Assembly (NCBI GenBank): GCA_018136815.1
Contig: CM030943.1
Coordinates: 921,975-985,974, forward strand
DNA from: Isochrysis galbana
Lineage: Eukaryota > Haptophyta > Isochrysidales > Isochrysidaceae
Reading direction: 5' to 3'
DNA length: 64,000 nt
The notes under the pieces were generated by a model, which saw only the letters and a program-made list of their open reading frames with translations, searched no databases and was not told the origin of the DNA. Below are positions 1 to 10,229 of the stretch, in pieces. How positions within the stretch are numbered: the stretch's first letter is position 1; every line of letters begins with the position of its first letter. Position numbers and translations under genes: made by a program.

Positions 1-996
1 GCCCCTACCCAACCTGTAGGCATCCGACGAAGCCCATTGGCTACGTCGCTCGACTCTTCCACGTTGCGCGCAGCGATCTCAGGCGATGCGACGGAAACAT
101 CCTTCGTTGGGCAATACCGCCGTGCCAGTAGCGGGGTCTTCAGCGGGGTCAGTGGATTGGGTGCTGCGCTCGGCGGTGTCTTTGGCGGCAGCGCTCCTCA
201 TCGGGCTACCGTAGAGCCGCCTCGTCTCGCGCCCATCGCATCCTCTCCGCCACAAGAAGAGCGTGCCTCGCTCACCGCCGAACCTGCAGACGGCCGTGAG
301 CAACAATCTCTAAGCGTCCGCCTATCCTCCTAGAAGAAGTCGCAACTAGTCCGACCTCGATCTCTCAACCTCCGCCTCACCATCATCCAACATTGACCGT
401 CTCTGGATTCAAAGAGGAGTGCAAAGCGCATTATGTACAAGCTGCAGGCGCAAGGGATGATGAACGGCGCAGGGAGCTCATAGCAAGCAATCCTACGCGA
501 GGGCAAGACCGCGTGCATTCCATCGGATTTTCGGTAATGACCTCAACATATGGAATTGACCTCGATGTGTGGATAGAAGGAACAGTCGCATGATGTAACT
601 TTGGGGGATGCCGTCCCGCAGATGGGGGGATGTCGAGATATGCGCGCAACGTAGAACGTGACTGCTCAGCCGTCAGTCGTTGTGCTCACGATCTTCAGCC
701 AATGCTTGTGCTCGGCGTGCGGCGTGTATAGGAAACCAAGTACAAGTAAAAAACTTTTAATATTCTCGCCACGCGCGCGGCCTTAGTCCTCTGCCGTATA
801 GCCACGCCCATACACTCTCACTCCTCCCAACCTGCGTTGCGGTGACTTCCATCGTGCTCTACTTCTACTTGGGGGCTCGGGTCGTGGAGGGGTGGTAGTG
901 TGTAGTGTGAGCGGAGCGTTCCGAACGCTGTTCCTGTCCCTAGCGAGTTGATTCCCGATTCCCGTCTTCCTCCTATGTCTCTAGGTGACCGGCTTC
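1..996. other. No supported gene at left edge
   Basis: I see no recognisable gene here. The only open frames (about 37-333 and 393-593) lack ATG starts or known motifs. The stretch ends at 996, where homology to the LINE begins. Confidence 0.4.
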
Positions 997-1768
997 AAAA
1001 CTATTGTTATAGTTTTAGCGATGGAGCGCGCGCCGACCGCTCCCACCTCCCAGCCCCCCGCCGCCACGACGCCCCACCGGGGCCGCCCTAAGCCGCCGGA
1101 GCTGAAGCGCTCGCAGGCTGCCCCCCTCACTGACAGCGACGTCGACATGATTCTCCCACCATCGCCTCCTCAACACCCTCTGAAGCAGGGAACAGGCAGA
1201 GTCCTGTTCCCAGCAGAACAACAGAGCCAGCCTCTGGCCATGCCGCCTGCCTCTGTCGCCATGCCACCCCAGCAAGGACTCCCCATGGTGGGTGGCAGCA
1301 CTGCTGCCACCCCCATGGAGGCAACTCCTACCACTAGTGCACCCCTCGCGGGCGGGCACTTCACACAACAATCAATCATAGGGGCCTTTTCGGCCTCCAA
1401 CTCTTCCAAGAACAACAACCAGAAATCGTACGCCGAGGCAGCTGGACCTAAGGCACAGATGCCAGCACAGGCTCAGGAAGACCCACCTCAGCCCACTGAA
1501 CAACCACCGCCGCCCTCGCGCAAGCGAGCGGACCCGCAGTCGGATCCAAAACCGACTCTGCCCATCACCACACAATTCGCCTCCCCCCCTCAAGACCAAG
1601 ATGAGGAGGAAGAACCGGACGACACTCCTTTTTACATCCAGCTAGCGCAGCTAGCGGATGATAAGAAGGACATCAAGAGCGAGGACATAGCAACATACAT
1701 GAAGTTTCTTCTCTCCAAGCTAGAGGGCTTGGACGCCACCCCCGATGGGATGGACAAGGGTCGCAAAG

Positions 1769-3431
1769 TAAGACCCGTAACCGGTTTACCAGATATCCAG
1801 ATAATAGGTATCTTTGCCTATTAAGTAGACGGATCCAGGTATCCAGATAGGGATCGTGCGCCGCGCTACCAGGCAGCCGGATATCCAGATAGTAAATCCT
1901 GGCATACCAGATACTTCGAGGTACCCGGTTATCCGTCATATATCCAGATACAGTTGTTGAGAATCGCCTCAATTCGATCTCTCTCGCTCCGTTCCCCTTC
2001 ATTTGGTATTCTTCAATGAAACTCCTGTTTTCGTATGACAACGGACATCTGTCTCCGCGCGCTGAAGTGTTTGCTTGTATTATGGATCGAGAGGGAGAGG
2101 GCGAGTAGCTACTGACATCATGTAATTACATAGAACATCATACTTATTCATGTAATCACAAGGGAGTGAGCGGAGAGCCGAGGGGGGCACGCAGCCGTCG
2201 ACGGCTGTCTTGCGAGTTGATGGTTACCATGAGAAAGTTAACCATGAGAAAATGGATGCCGGTAAATCTCTCTTCCCCCCCCCCCCTCTCCACCCCCTCG
2301 TCACCTCCGCGGATGGGCGTCTCCGCCTCCTCCCCCAGCCGGTGAAGCCGAACGCGGAGGTGACGAGGGCCGGCTTCCGCCCGCTCCGGGGGCGACCGCA
2401 CCCGCACAGGCAGCTTTTCGTGCCCGGTGTGGAGGGGTGGCAGGTTGACGACGCAGTGACCGGCTTCCCGCACGTTCTGCGGGAGGCGGATTGCAGGAGG
2501 CGAGGGGGCCTCGTTCGGCTGCACGTGGCGGCGGTGAAGGCGGCGATGGTGACGGCGGTGGCAGGGAGGGAGGCGGGGGAGAAGGCGGCGGCGGTGAGGG
2601 AGGCGGTGGTGATGGTGGTGGCGGAGACGGCGGCGGTGGTGAGGGTGGCAAGGTGAGGGAGGCGGCGATGAGGGAGGTGGCGGTGAGGGAGGCGGCGGTG
2701 AGGGAGGCGGCGGTGAGGGAGGCGGCGGTGAGGGAGGCGGCGGTGAGGGAGGCGGCGGTGAGGGAGGCGGAGGCGAGGGCGGCGGTGGTGAAGGCGGTGG
2801 CGGGGAGGGCGGTGGCGGTGAAGGCGGTGGCGGGGAGGGAGGCGGGGGAGAAGGCGGCGGCGGTGAGGGAGGCGGTGGTGATTGATGGTGGTTGCGGAGA
2901 CGGCGGCGGTGGTGAGGGTGGCGGAGGTGAGGGAGGCGGCGGTGAGGGAGGCGGCGGTGAGGGAGGCGGCGGTGAAGGCGGTGGCGGCGAGGGAGGCGGT
3001 GGTGACGGCGGCGGCGAGGGAGGCGGTGGTGACGGCGGCGGCGCGGCGGCGGCGAAGGCGGCGGCGGTGAATGAAGGCGGCGGCGGCGAAGGCTGCGGTG
3101 GCGAGGGAGGCGGCGGCGAAGGCGGCGGTGGCGAGGGAGGCGGCGGTGAAGGCGGTGGCGGTGAGGGAGGCGGCGGTGAGGGCGGTGGAGGCGACGGTGG
3201 CGGAGGGGCGTCGATCTATTTAAGGTGGCCGGGAGAATAAGAATATAAGTTTCTAATACCTAATACCCGGATATTCCGAATATCTGGCATATCTGGCATG
3301 TCTGCCCGACTATCAGTATCTATCTGGATATTCCTAATGAGCTCCAGAGGTATCCGGATACTATCTGGATACCAAATCTGAACTCCAACCAGATATCCAG
3401 ATTGCTCAAATCAAACCTGTTACGGGTCTTA
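1769..3431. mobile_element. hAT-like non-autonomous DNA transposon (1.66 kb)
   Basis: The insertion is bounded by a perfect 13-bp inverted repeat (TAAGACCCGTAAC at 1769-1781, its complement at 3419-3431), extendable to 19 bp with one mismatch. It is flanked by the 8-bp direct repeat TCGCAAAG (1761-1768 and 3432-3439). The uninterrupted sequence in the second LINE copy confirms the empty site. An 8-bp duplication is typical of hAT elements. Both ends carry arrays of ATCCAGATA / TATCTGGAT words (left about 1788-1950, right about 3260-3405), as expected for subterminal transposase-binding sites. No transposase is encoded; the interior is mostly a G-rich minisatellite. Confidence 0.85.
2530..3210 (+). 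repeat. G-rich minisatellite inside the hAT-like element
   Basis: Tandem units close to GGCGGCGGTGAGGGA (15 bp) and variants, most regular at about 2660-2780 and 2930-2980. The strand asymmetry (G and A on plus) is extreme. Glycine/glutamate-rich open frames across it (for example 2491-3240) are a by-product of the repeat. Confidence 0.85.
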
Positions 3432-3505
3432 TCGCAAAGGCCCTTGGATCTTCTACGTCGATGACGACGCGCACGAACAATTTAAAGCCGCATACGGCGA
3501 CAAAC

Positions 3506-4790
3506 TTCAAGCTACCGCCTTCCCAAGAACGGTGGTATTGCGGTCGTGAAGCCAACGTCGTCCTCGACGTGAAGAGGGGGAGGCGGCGATGGAGGGGGAG
3601 GAGAGGGTGGAGGCGGCGAAGGAGGGGGAGGAGAGGGTGGAGGAGGAGAGGGAGGGAGCCGTGCGCCGCGCTAGCCGCCGGTGCGCCTCCGCGGCTCGTT
3701 TCCGAAGAGGAAACGAGCTTCGCTTCGACACGGCAATGGCATCATTGCATTTTTTATAAAGTTCAAACAAGAAGTCTTTAGGCATCTCCATCTGATATGT
3801 TACCGGTGACATCTGGAATGCTTACTACATACCGATACAAAAAAACTGACTTCACCGCGGGGATGTCATCAAAAGTGGTGCTGCTCTGAAACCTGCACGT
3901 TTGTACTTTAATAAGGGGGTCCTTCAAGTAGAACTTATACCGTGCACATGGGGGGCACTTGCCGAAAATACAACCAAACCTGAGGTTGCACCCTCTCAAC
4001 TCGACGCGCAGCGCGAGCTAGGTCACCATTTGTGTCACTCTGGCGGCGCTGCATGCGCGCGCTGCGAAAGGTGCTTCACCTTTCGCGAGCAGATGGGCGA
4101 GCATCTAGGCGGTGGGAAGGGGGACGGGCAGGCCTGCTTGCCTTTGTTTATGGGTCGGCACGTTCCGATCGCCACAGTGGCGGGCGAGTGGCTGCTGGTG
4201 TTGGCGGTTGGCTGCTGGCTGCTGCAGCGGCAACGGCGCAGCGCACGAGCGCGAGCCAGCAATGTTGGCGCAGGCAGGCTGTTTGTGTGTGCGCGCCCGA
4301 TGAGGGAGTAGTTCTGGCTAGACACATATGGACTGCCTGCGCGCAGGCAGTCCACTGCAATGCGCGCATGTGCAGTCTAAATGCTTGCGTGTGTTGTGCT
4401 CATCCTCGCTCGCTTGTATGTGGTCTATTTCAAAGGGGAACGCTTTGCCCATCAAAGAATGTGGTCCAAAGGGTTTGTGAGCAGTTCATCTTGTGTATGA
4501 AACTCCTTTGTCAGGCTTAGATTACTCAGCATCAATAAATGCCCCCAAAACGTATTATCTTGATGGGAGTTGTAAACTGCAACTCCATCTCCTGTAGCAT
4601 GCGTAGTGAACGACGTGCGACGCCGGCTCGTCGGCATCATCGCCACCGATCAGTTTATGGGAGCAAATTTCGGGCGATGCGGCTCCATCTTGTGCATTAG
4701 ACTAGTCCTCCACATTGATGGCAAGGCTCCAGCTCAATCTTGGTGTCCTCTAGGCTCCAAGGGGCCGCCAATATGCTAGGAATTAAAAAG
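3506..4790. other. Intergenic; G-rich tract and hairpin, no gene
   Basis: After the LINE remnant there is another GGAGGA-type minisatellite (about 3570-3660). A perfect 10-bp stem with a 3-nt loop (GCGAAAGGTG-CTT-CACCTTTCGC) lies at 4064-4086. The open frames over 3901-4646 overlap each other on both strands and show no motif I recognise. Confidence 0.4.
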
Positions 4791-4796
4791 GGTCTC

Positions 4797-4884
4797 GAAG
4801 CACCTTTGCAGGTGCTTCCAGCGCGCCCGACACCCGCCGTCTCGCGCCAGAGTTAGAAAACCTTTAGAACCACCTTAAGAGATA
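4797..4884. repeat. Foldback/MITE end with GAAGCACCT hairpin
   Basis: A perfect 9-bp hairpin (GAAGCACCT-TTGC-AGGTGCTTC, 4797-4818) is followed at 4875-4884 by TTAAGAGATA. The same two pieces form one end of the foldback element at 59596-59777, so this looks like a related or partial copy. It lies about 120-205 bp upstream of the NmrA-like gene. Confidence 0.5.
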
Positions 4885-4927
4885 AAAAACGTTGTTGAGT
4901 GAGAAGCTCTAGCCTCTAGTGTGATTT

Positions 4928-5001
4928 TTGTCCCTCTCTCTCTCTCTCTCCCTCTCTCGCTCCCCGACCCCCCGCCCCCCCCCCCTCCGCTCTCTCTCTC
5001 G
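4928..5001 (+). promoter_or_regulatory. Pyrimidine tract directly before the NmrA-like start
   Basis: An almost uninterrupted C/T stretch (CT repeats, then C runs, then CT repeats) ends at the ATG at 5002. Similar one-sided purine or pyrimidine tracts precede other gene starts in this window, so it may be a promoter or 5' UTR element. Its function is inferred only from position. Confidence 0.35.
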
Positions 5002-6122
5002 ATGTTGGCGCTGCTCGCGCTCGTCTCATGGGGCTCGCTCGAGCAGCTGGGGGCGGGATCGCTCCCTCGCTCGGTGCTGGTCGCCTCCGCCACCGCCAAC
5101 TCAGGCGGCGGCGTCGTGCGTGAGCTCTCGCACGCGGGCAGCGTGAGTGTGCTCGCGATGGTGCGCTCGGCTACCGACCCTCGCGCTCTCGAGCTCAGCA
5201 AGCTGCCGCGCGTCCAGGTCGTTGAGGCTGACTTCGACGATCGCGCTTCCATCGCGGCCGCGCTCGAGAAAGCCGACCGCGCCCTCCTCGTCACGTCTGC
5301 TTTCGATCACCTCCAGTTTGAGAGTGAGGTCGCCCGTCCCTCTTGTGGAGGGCAGCCCGCTGGCTCAGCTTGCGTGACCTTGAGTCAGTGAACATCAAGT
5401 CTGTACTGAGCTACCCACCACCTCGTTCCTCAGGGGAGACCAACTTCATCGCGCTTGCTGCCAACGCGGGCGTTCCTGTAGTCAGGATTGGCACTTGTAC
5501 CTTCTTGACCTCTGCGTGCACCAAGACGGCTTATGGCCGTGCACATCACGGCATCGAGGCATATGCTGAGCATCATGGCTACCCAGTAGTGACGCTTCGC
5601 CCCAACTGGTTCATGGATAACTTGCTCTTTGCGGCACAAGAGATCAAGGCCTCAGGCCAGATTACCTACCCCACCACGGGCACCGGGCCGCCCACAGCGA
5701 TGACCGATCCACGCGACCTCGCCTCAGCCGCTGCACATATCCTCATGCTTCCGGGGGACTTGCTCGCCACCTTTGTAGCTGCAAAGACCATTGAGGTTCA
5801 TGGTAAGGAGATGATCAACCTGCACGAGAACGTGGAGGCCCTTTCTAAGGCGGTGGGCTATCCTATCAAGATCAATGCCGTGCCATACGAGCCCTGGGTC
5901 GAGGCAGTTGTCGGCACGGGCATGCCACGCGTTTTCGCCGAGTCCTTCGGCTCAACCATCTTGAAGGTGGACGGCGCAATGGAGCCCGATGGTCCGATGG
6001 TACAAACCACATCGCCACTGCTTACGTCAACAAACTGGACCCCGAAATATGGAGTCGATGACTGGGCCACCTCGCCCAAGGTGATAGAAGCTCTTCGGAA
6101 GGATGAGAAATCCGAGTTGTAG
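5002..6122 (+). CDS. NmrA-like NAD(P)-binding (atypical SDR) protein
   Basis: Predicted exons 5002-5323 and 5434-6122 (336 aa), joined over a 110-nt GT-AG intron in phase 1. The start is the first ATG after a CT tract. The N-terminus MLALLALVSWGSLEQLGAG could be a signal peptide. The fold is an NmrA/HSCARG-type Rossmann domain: a beta strand SVLVASATANSGGGVVREL, then VQVVEADFDDRASIAAAL and ADRALLVTS, and in exon 2 ETNFIALAANAGVPVVRIG, a substrate-side segment VVTLRPNWFMDNLL and a TAMTDPRDLASAAAHIL element. Family members bind NAD(P) and act as redox sensors or as quinone or isoflavone reductase-like enzymes. The glycine-rich loop is degenerate (SATANSGG rather than GATGxxG), so cofactor binding is not assured. 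The substrate is unknown. Confidence 0.8.
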
Positions 6123-6561
6123 AGCCTCCCTCGGCAGTATTAATGGAGAGGATCCGGGCAGCAGTTCAAGATCAGCAATGATTCTGGTTTGCGAGCAGGC
6201 TGGGTAGGCGTCGGACTGCGGGCTGAGTACGGAACGCGCGCACGGCTCCGTGGTAGATGAGGAATAAAGGGATAGCAACGGCTCCGATTGCCGAATATTT
6301 GCTGTCGGTGGTTTGTTGACAATCCTACTAGTTTCGGGTTGGCGTAGGATCCTCAGGTGGAGATTCGCGCGTTCTACTTGCGCTCGACGCTCATGACAAC
6401 TTTCTCGTTCGCTACGGCTGTGCGTGCTCTTCTAACTTCTTACCTTGGCGCTTGTACCCGTACTTAACACCTCCCTTCTCTACAACGAGCTAGCGTTTGA
6501 GATGCCGTGAGCGCTATCGTTGCCGTGGCCATGCGACTGTTATGCTCCCTAAGTAATAGCC

Positions 6562-6755
6562 CGGTCACTCACTCATTTTGACCACTATTTCCCGCTTCCC
6601 CTGGGTGCCCAAGGATTCCACAGGGTCCCCCCCTACCTGCCCCGCCGGCCGCCTCCCTCCTCCGACGAACCCCCTCTCACCCCACGACCGAAAATGGCGA
6701 CGGTGAGTGACCCCCCCGCCCCCCCCCCTTGTCCCTTGCCGCACACGTGGTGGTC
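6562..6755 (+). repeat. Dispersed repeat family A, copy 1 (partial)
   Basis: It starts GGTCACTCACTCATTTT and contains the signature words CTGGGTGCCCAAGGATTCC and GTCCCCCCCTACCTGCCCC, then GACGGTGAGTGACCCCC and a degraded GTGGTGGTCTA. Copies 2 (32788-33700, plus) and 3 (58735-59115, minus) share the same order of blocks. GGTCACTCAC and GTGAGTGACC form a 10-bp inverted pair inside it. Confidence 0.8.
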
Positions 6756-6763
6756 TAAAAAAA

Positions 6764-6815
6764 AAGATCTGAACCTAAAAAACATCTGAAGATTCTGGGC
6801 TACACACCTACTAGT
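6764..6815 (-). repeat. Family C retroposon-like tail
   Basis: Read on the minus strand, it carries CTAGTAGGTGTGTAGCCC, AGAATCTTCAGATG and a T run. The same tail ends the copies at 20540-20709, 28512-28681 and 41972-42168. Only the 3' end of the family is present here, and it joins repeat family A directly. Confidence 0.6.
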
Positions 6816-7496
6816 TTTCGGTCCTCCCGACTCTAGCTAAACACCGCCCTTAATTTCCTTCCTTCCAGCCCTCTTCCCCTGTCCCTTGCCCCCCTTCTTT
6901 CCTTTTCTTCGGTTTCCGGGGTCCGGCCCTGGTGCACTACCTAGGGCCTGGTACGGAGTGTGGGATTCGCGGGCAGGCCTTACGTTGCTGCTGGTTTGTT
7001 CTTCGCGCCCGTCTGGGCATGTGTGAGAGGCGTAGGTTTCACCTTTCTCGAGTAGCACTCCGTTTCCTTTCCGGACACGTTCACGCCGGAGGGCTGGCAT
7101 CTGGCATGCCGCCTTGCGTCTAACCTGGTCTGGCCAGGAACGCCTCGCTCTGCTTCCGACACCGCCATCTCGCCTAGGCTTGGGTGCCTTGCCGGACTTG
7201 CACCCACCGCTGCCTCCACTCGACCGCCCCTCTCGCCGCTCCATTGCTAACGTCATTGCCGAACATGAGCGGCGGCACGCCGCTTTCGCGCTTTCGTTCC
7301 CTCNNNNNNNNNNNNNNNNNNNNNNNNNNNNNNNNNNNNNNNNNNNNNNNNNNNNNNNNNNNNNNNNNNNNNNNNNNNNNNNNNNNNNNNNNNNNNNNNN
7401 NNNGCCGGCGCTGCTGGCCGAGGCCGGTGGGATGAGGTCGAGGCCCACGCTGTAGAGGCGAGGAGGTGCCTCAACCGCCTCCACTCGAGGGGTGGC
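6816..7496. other. Region around the assembly gap, no gene call
   Basis: Open frames on both strands cross the gap and cannot be judged. The plus frame that becomes the TPR protein is open from 7404 onward. Confidence 0.3.
7304..7403. other. Assembly gap (100 N)
   Basis: Exactly 100 consecutive N, the usual size for a gap of unknown length. The true distance between the flanks is unknown. Confidence 0.99.
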
Positions 7497-10229
7497 TTGC
7501 GGCTGGCGGCGCCGTGGAGCTACCTGTGTCACCTTTATCACGGCCTGCTCGGCCTACTCGAGAACGGTAGCTTGGGCGGTCGGCAAACCTCGTGGAATTG
7601 GCGAGAGCTAACGTGCACCGCCAAAGGATGGCAATGGCGCCATGTGCTCGCTTCCACTGATGAGGGGCTTGCTAATGTGTGCGCAAGCGGAGCCGAGTTG
7701 GCGCGTCGTCTGCGCGAGGAATGCATCGAAATAGGCGATCACATGGTAACACATCATGCCCACTGGTCTCGCGCAGGCCGGACGTCCTTCCTCAATCTCG
7801 CCTATGGCGCGGTGCTCGTGTGTTGGAGGCTGTGTGGCTCGAGTGCTGCTCTTGGAGTCCTTGCCTCATCGCTCATGGCGGTTGTGAATATTGAGCAGGC
7901 TGGATCCGGGCCCACCTCCGAAGAGCGGGAGAAGTCTCCGATGGCAAAGCGCGCACGTATGGAATCGCATATCGCAGTTGATGCTGACACTCCCCGCAGC
8001 AGCCGTGAGGGCACGCCTCCCATCGCATGCGTCGAGTCGCTGCTCCGTGAGCTTCTTGGCCTTAATCATAGATGTGAGGAGGTGCCTGGGTTCTCGACAG
8101 ACGCGTGCAGCACGAAGGTTAGTGCTGAAGGTGCACCGACTGTGAGGAGGTCGCCAGCCGCGGCGCGCTCAATGTCGATGGCGGTCGCAGCCTTGGAGGA
8201 GTGCGAGGCGTTGGCGGCGAAAACACGTCTGGAACCACTTCTTCGCCTTACATCGCTCGCGTTTGTGCTTGGCACTGCCTCCTCCGACATGGCATCCTTG
8301 CATTCCTCTGGCACCAATTCCGTCCAGACGCATCCAGCACTAAGCAATGGTGATGTGGCGCTTGATCACTTGCTGGGCGAGCTCCTGGGGTGTCGTTTGC
8401 TACGGGGCGTTGGCGAATCGACCGAGGACGCACAAACCTTCCACTCTCGAGGCACAAACTCCTTCGAGGGGTCGACTGCGAATCCCGCAGCACCGAGCTT
8501 GCTAGCCGTCGCCACGGGGGCTTTCGCGCGAACTCTTAGGTTAACACAGAGCGCGCTTACCTTGGCACGGTGCCAAGCCTCCCATTCCAGTTCAGAAGGG
8601 CCGGTGACGTCCACGCTGACTCTTGGTAGAGCTGCCGTAGAGGAGATGTTGCGTCGGGCGCAAGAGGCTTCTTCGCAGTGTCTCGATTTACTAAAACGCG
8701 CACACAGCGGATGTGACCGCCATGTGAGGCCCCATGACGACGCAATGCTCCATGCGTCCGCGGTTTACCTGCACGCCCTCGTGTCCTTGCTCTCGGGCCA
8801 CGCCTCAAGGGCTAGCTTCGTGTTGGAGGGCCATTGCGAGACGTTGCCGCCATCGACCCAAGTGCGCATACTACGTGCCCCTGCGCTCGCGCACTCTGGA
8901 AGGCCGCAGCAGGCTGTTCGCGCCCTTCACGAGGCGCTCGCATTGTGTCGGGGGGAGGCGGATGGCGTGGGCGCAGGGGGGAAGAGCTGGAGCGGGGTGC
9001 AGATACTCCATAACTTGGTGGTGGTACACGACGAGATTGGGCAGACGGACGTTGCGCTACAAATCGCGGGCTTTCTAAATGCGGCAGCAGCCGAGTTGTC
9101 CTTGGCCTCCCACGCTGAAGGAGCGGGCCCAAGTCGCACGAGCACCGTCGAGGCCTCCGACATGCTCTCGAGAACTGGCCATGCGCCAATGTACACGATG
9201 CGGATCATCGCTCTTCATCTGCACCCGGCGCCTGGTGCGCTGCCGATCTCGCACGACGAGCGTGGTCCGTGTGCGGCGAGCGGCAACGGCGTCGATGCGG
9301 CAGCCTCGACCGGAAGAGCAACGCCTACGGCAGCTGACTTGGGGAACCGACCGCAAGTGGCAAAGGATTGTGAGGCGCATTTTCGTCTCGACGCGGCCGG
9401 TGCCCTCACTATCGTGAGCGCGCAATATCTGCATGCGCGCGCACAGCTGCTTGCGGGCGCATGGCGTGTGGCCGCCGAGTCACTACAACAGTTGGCGCGG
9501 AGCGGGCCCCACTCGCTCAGGCCGCTCGAAGCACTCGGGGTGTCACAGACGGACGTGTTGCGCCAGGCGGTACTCGCTCTGCTTCGAGACGGCGCTTACG
9601 AGGAAGTCTTGGGGCTGCTTCACGAGACAGGGGCGGGGGAGCGCCCAGAGCTGCGGATGCTGCACGCTGATGCACTTTTGTGCCTTGAGCGCCCCGCCGA
9701 AGCGTTGCGCCTCCTCCCCGCTCCTTTGAGGGGCCATTCCATGGGGGGGGCTCTTGACGCCGTAGAGGAGCAGGCTTTTGCATCGCAAGCGGTAATCCGC
9801 TGGTCTAGTGCGATGGAAGAGGCCCGTTGGCGCAACAATCGGGCGTGCTTGCTCATGTGTGGGCGCCAACCGGATGAGGCTGAGCTCGAGCTGCGCCGCT
9901 GCTGCGAGCTCGTACCCAACGAGCTCGAGTTTGAGTTCAACCTCTGCATTGTCCTTTGGAAGCTGGGCGAGCGCCACGAAGCGTGCGAGCGCTGGCTGAG
10001 GAGGCGCGCATTCCCGCTCGACGAGACAGCGGCCGCCTACTTCCGACTTGCAAAGGCGGTGCGTCCGAGTGCGGTCGCCATGGAGGCGAAGCGAGCCAAC
10101 AGCCATGCCAGTGGCGTCCTCGACCTAGCTCAGGTTGCTGCTCTTGACCGCCTGGCCTTGCGGTACTTTGAGGAACTGCGTCGAATCGAGGAGTTCCCAG
10201 AGTACTGGGACGTCGCGGGTCGGGCATGA
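7497..10229 (+). CDS. TPR-repeat protein, unknown role, 5' end uncertain
   Basis: A 910-codon open frame ends at the TGA at 10227-10229. It is open without a stop from the gap edge (7404), so the 5' part may be missing. The first in-frame ATGs are at 7743 and 7875. The middle and C-terminal parts have helical-hairpin (TPR-like) repeats: around residues 455-520 (ALAHSGRPQQAVRALHEAL, then VHDEIGQTDVALQIAGFL), 640-740 (AQYLHARAQLLAGAWRVAAE, then LRMLHADALLCLERPAEALR) and 775-850 (ARWRNNRACLLMCGRQPDEA, then FNLCIVLWKLGERHEACERW). The N-terminal half (to about 430) is Ser/Ala-rich with scattered helices. No catalytic domain is visible. The late repeats faintly resemble those of vesicle-tether or ciliary TPR proteins, but I cannot assign a family. 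No introns are evident. Confidence 0.7.
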   Translation: MRLAAPWSYLCHLYHGLLGLLENGSLGGRQTSWNWRELTCTAKGWQWRHVLASTDEGLANVCASGAELARRLREECIEIGDHMVTHHAHWSRAGRTSFLNLAYGAVLVCWRLCGSSAALGVLASSLMAVVNIEQAGSGPTSEEREKSPMAKRARMESHIAVDADTPRSSREGTPPIACVESLLRELLGLNHRCEEVPGFSTDACSTKVSAEGAPTVRRSPAAARSMSMAVAALEECEALAAKTRLEPLLRLTSLAFVLGTASSDMASLHSSGTNSVQTHPALSNGDVALDHLLGELLGCRLLRGVGESTEDAQTFHSRGTNSFEGSTANPAAPSLLAVATGAFARTLRLTQSALTLARCQASHSSSEGPVTSTLTLGRAAVEEMLRRAQEASSQCLDLLKRAHSGCDRHVRPHDDAMLHASAVYLHALVSLLSGHASRASFVLEGHCETLPPSTQVRILRAPALAHSGRPQQAVRALHEALALCRGEADGVGAGGKSWSGVQILHNLVVVHDEIGQTDVALQIAGFLNAAAAELSLASHAEGAGPSRTSTVEASDMLSRTGHAPMYTMRIIALHLHPAPGALPISHDERGPCAASGNGVDAAASTGRATPTAADLGNRPQVAKDCEAHFRLDAAGALTIVSAQYLHARAQLLAGAWRVAAESLQQLARSGPHSLRPLEALGVSQTDVLRQAVLALLRDGAYEEVLGLLHETGAGERPELRMLHADALLCLERPAEALRLLPAPLRGHSMGGALDAVEEQAFASQAVIRWSSAMEEARWRNNRACLLMCGRQPDEAELELRRCCELVPNELEFEFNLCIVLWKLGERHEACERWLRRRAFPLDETAAAYFRLAKAVRPSAVAMEAKRANSHASGVLDLAQVAALDRLALRYFEELRRIEEFPEYWDVAGRA

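Larger units (their letters stand above)
997..3505 (+). mobile_element. Truncated LINE copy 1, split by a hAT-like insertion
   Basis: Nucleotide and protein similarity to the full LINE at 11407-17706 starts at the run AAAACTATTG at 997, the same place where the intact copy begins. It includes the 5' hairpin (998-1015), the ORF1 start at 1021 and ORF1 codons down to 1768. After the inserted element the similarity resumes at 3432 and stops near 3505, within the part of ORF1 following the words GPWIFYVD. Nothing of ORF2 is present. The fragment is therefore a 5' piece cut off on its 3' side, which is unusual, because LINE copies are normally 5'-truncated. A later deletion or rearrangement probably removed the rest. 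Confidence 0.85.
1021..3505 (+). pseudogene. LINE ORF1 fragment (interrupted)
   Basis: The reading frame from ATG 1021 matches the N-terminal half of the ORF1 at 11432: a MERAPTAPTSQPP start, a long Pro/Gln/Ala-rich region, a basic SRKRADPQSDPKP box, then the segment TPFYIQLAQLADDKKDIKSE. The frame runs into the inserted element after GMDKGRK at 1768 and soon stops. Beyond the insertion the frame is regained at 3440 for about 22 codons and then diverges. The CCCH zinc-finger C-terminus is lost, so it cannot make a complete nucleic-acid-binding ORF1 protein. The open frame up to the insertion point suggests the DNA transposon landed in a recently active copy. Confidence 0.85.

Noticed and set aside
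2491-3240. 249-codon glycine/glutamate-rich open frame
   Set aside because: It is a by-product of the 15-bp minisatellite inside the hAT-like element; a 15-bp unit has no frame-breaking effect and several frames are open at once.
4064-4086. Perfect hairpin as a bacterial-type terminator or Helitron 3' end
   Set aside because: No T run follows, no CTRR lies at the right distance, and the context is eukaryotic.
6837-7541. Minus-strand open frame across the assembly gap
   Set aside because: It depends on reading through 100 N and has no recognisable domain. It overlaps the better supported plus-strand TPR frame.
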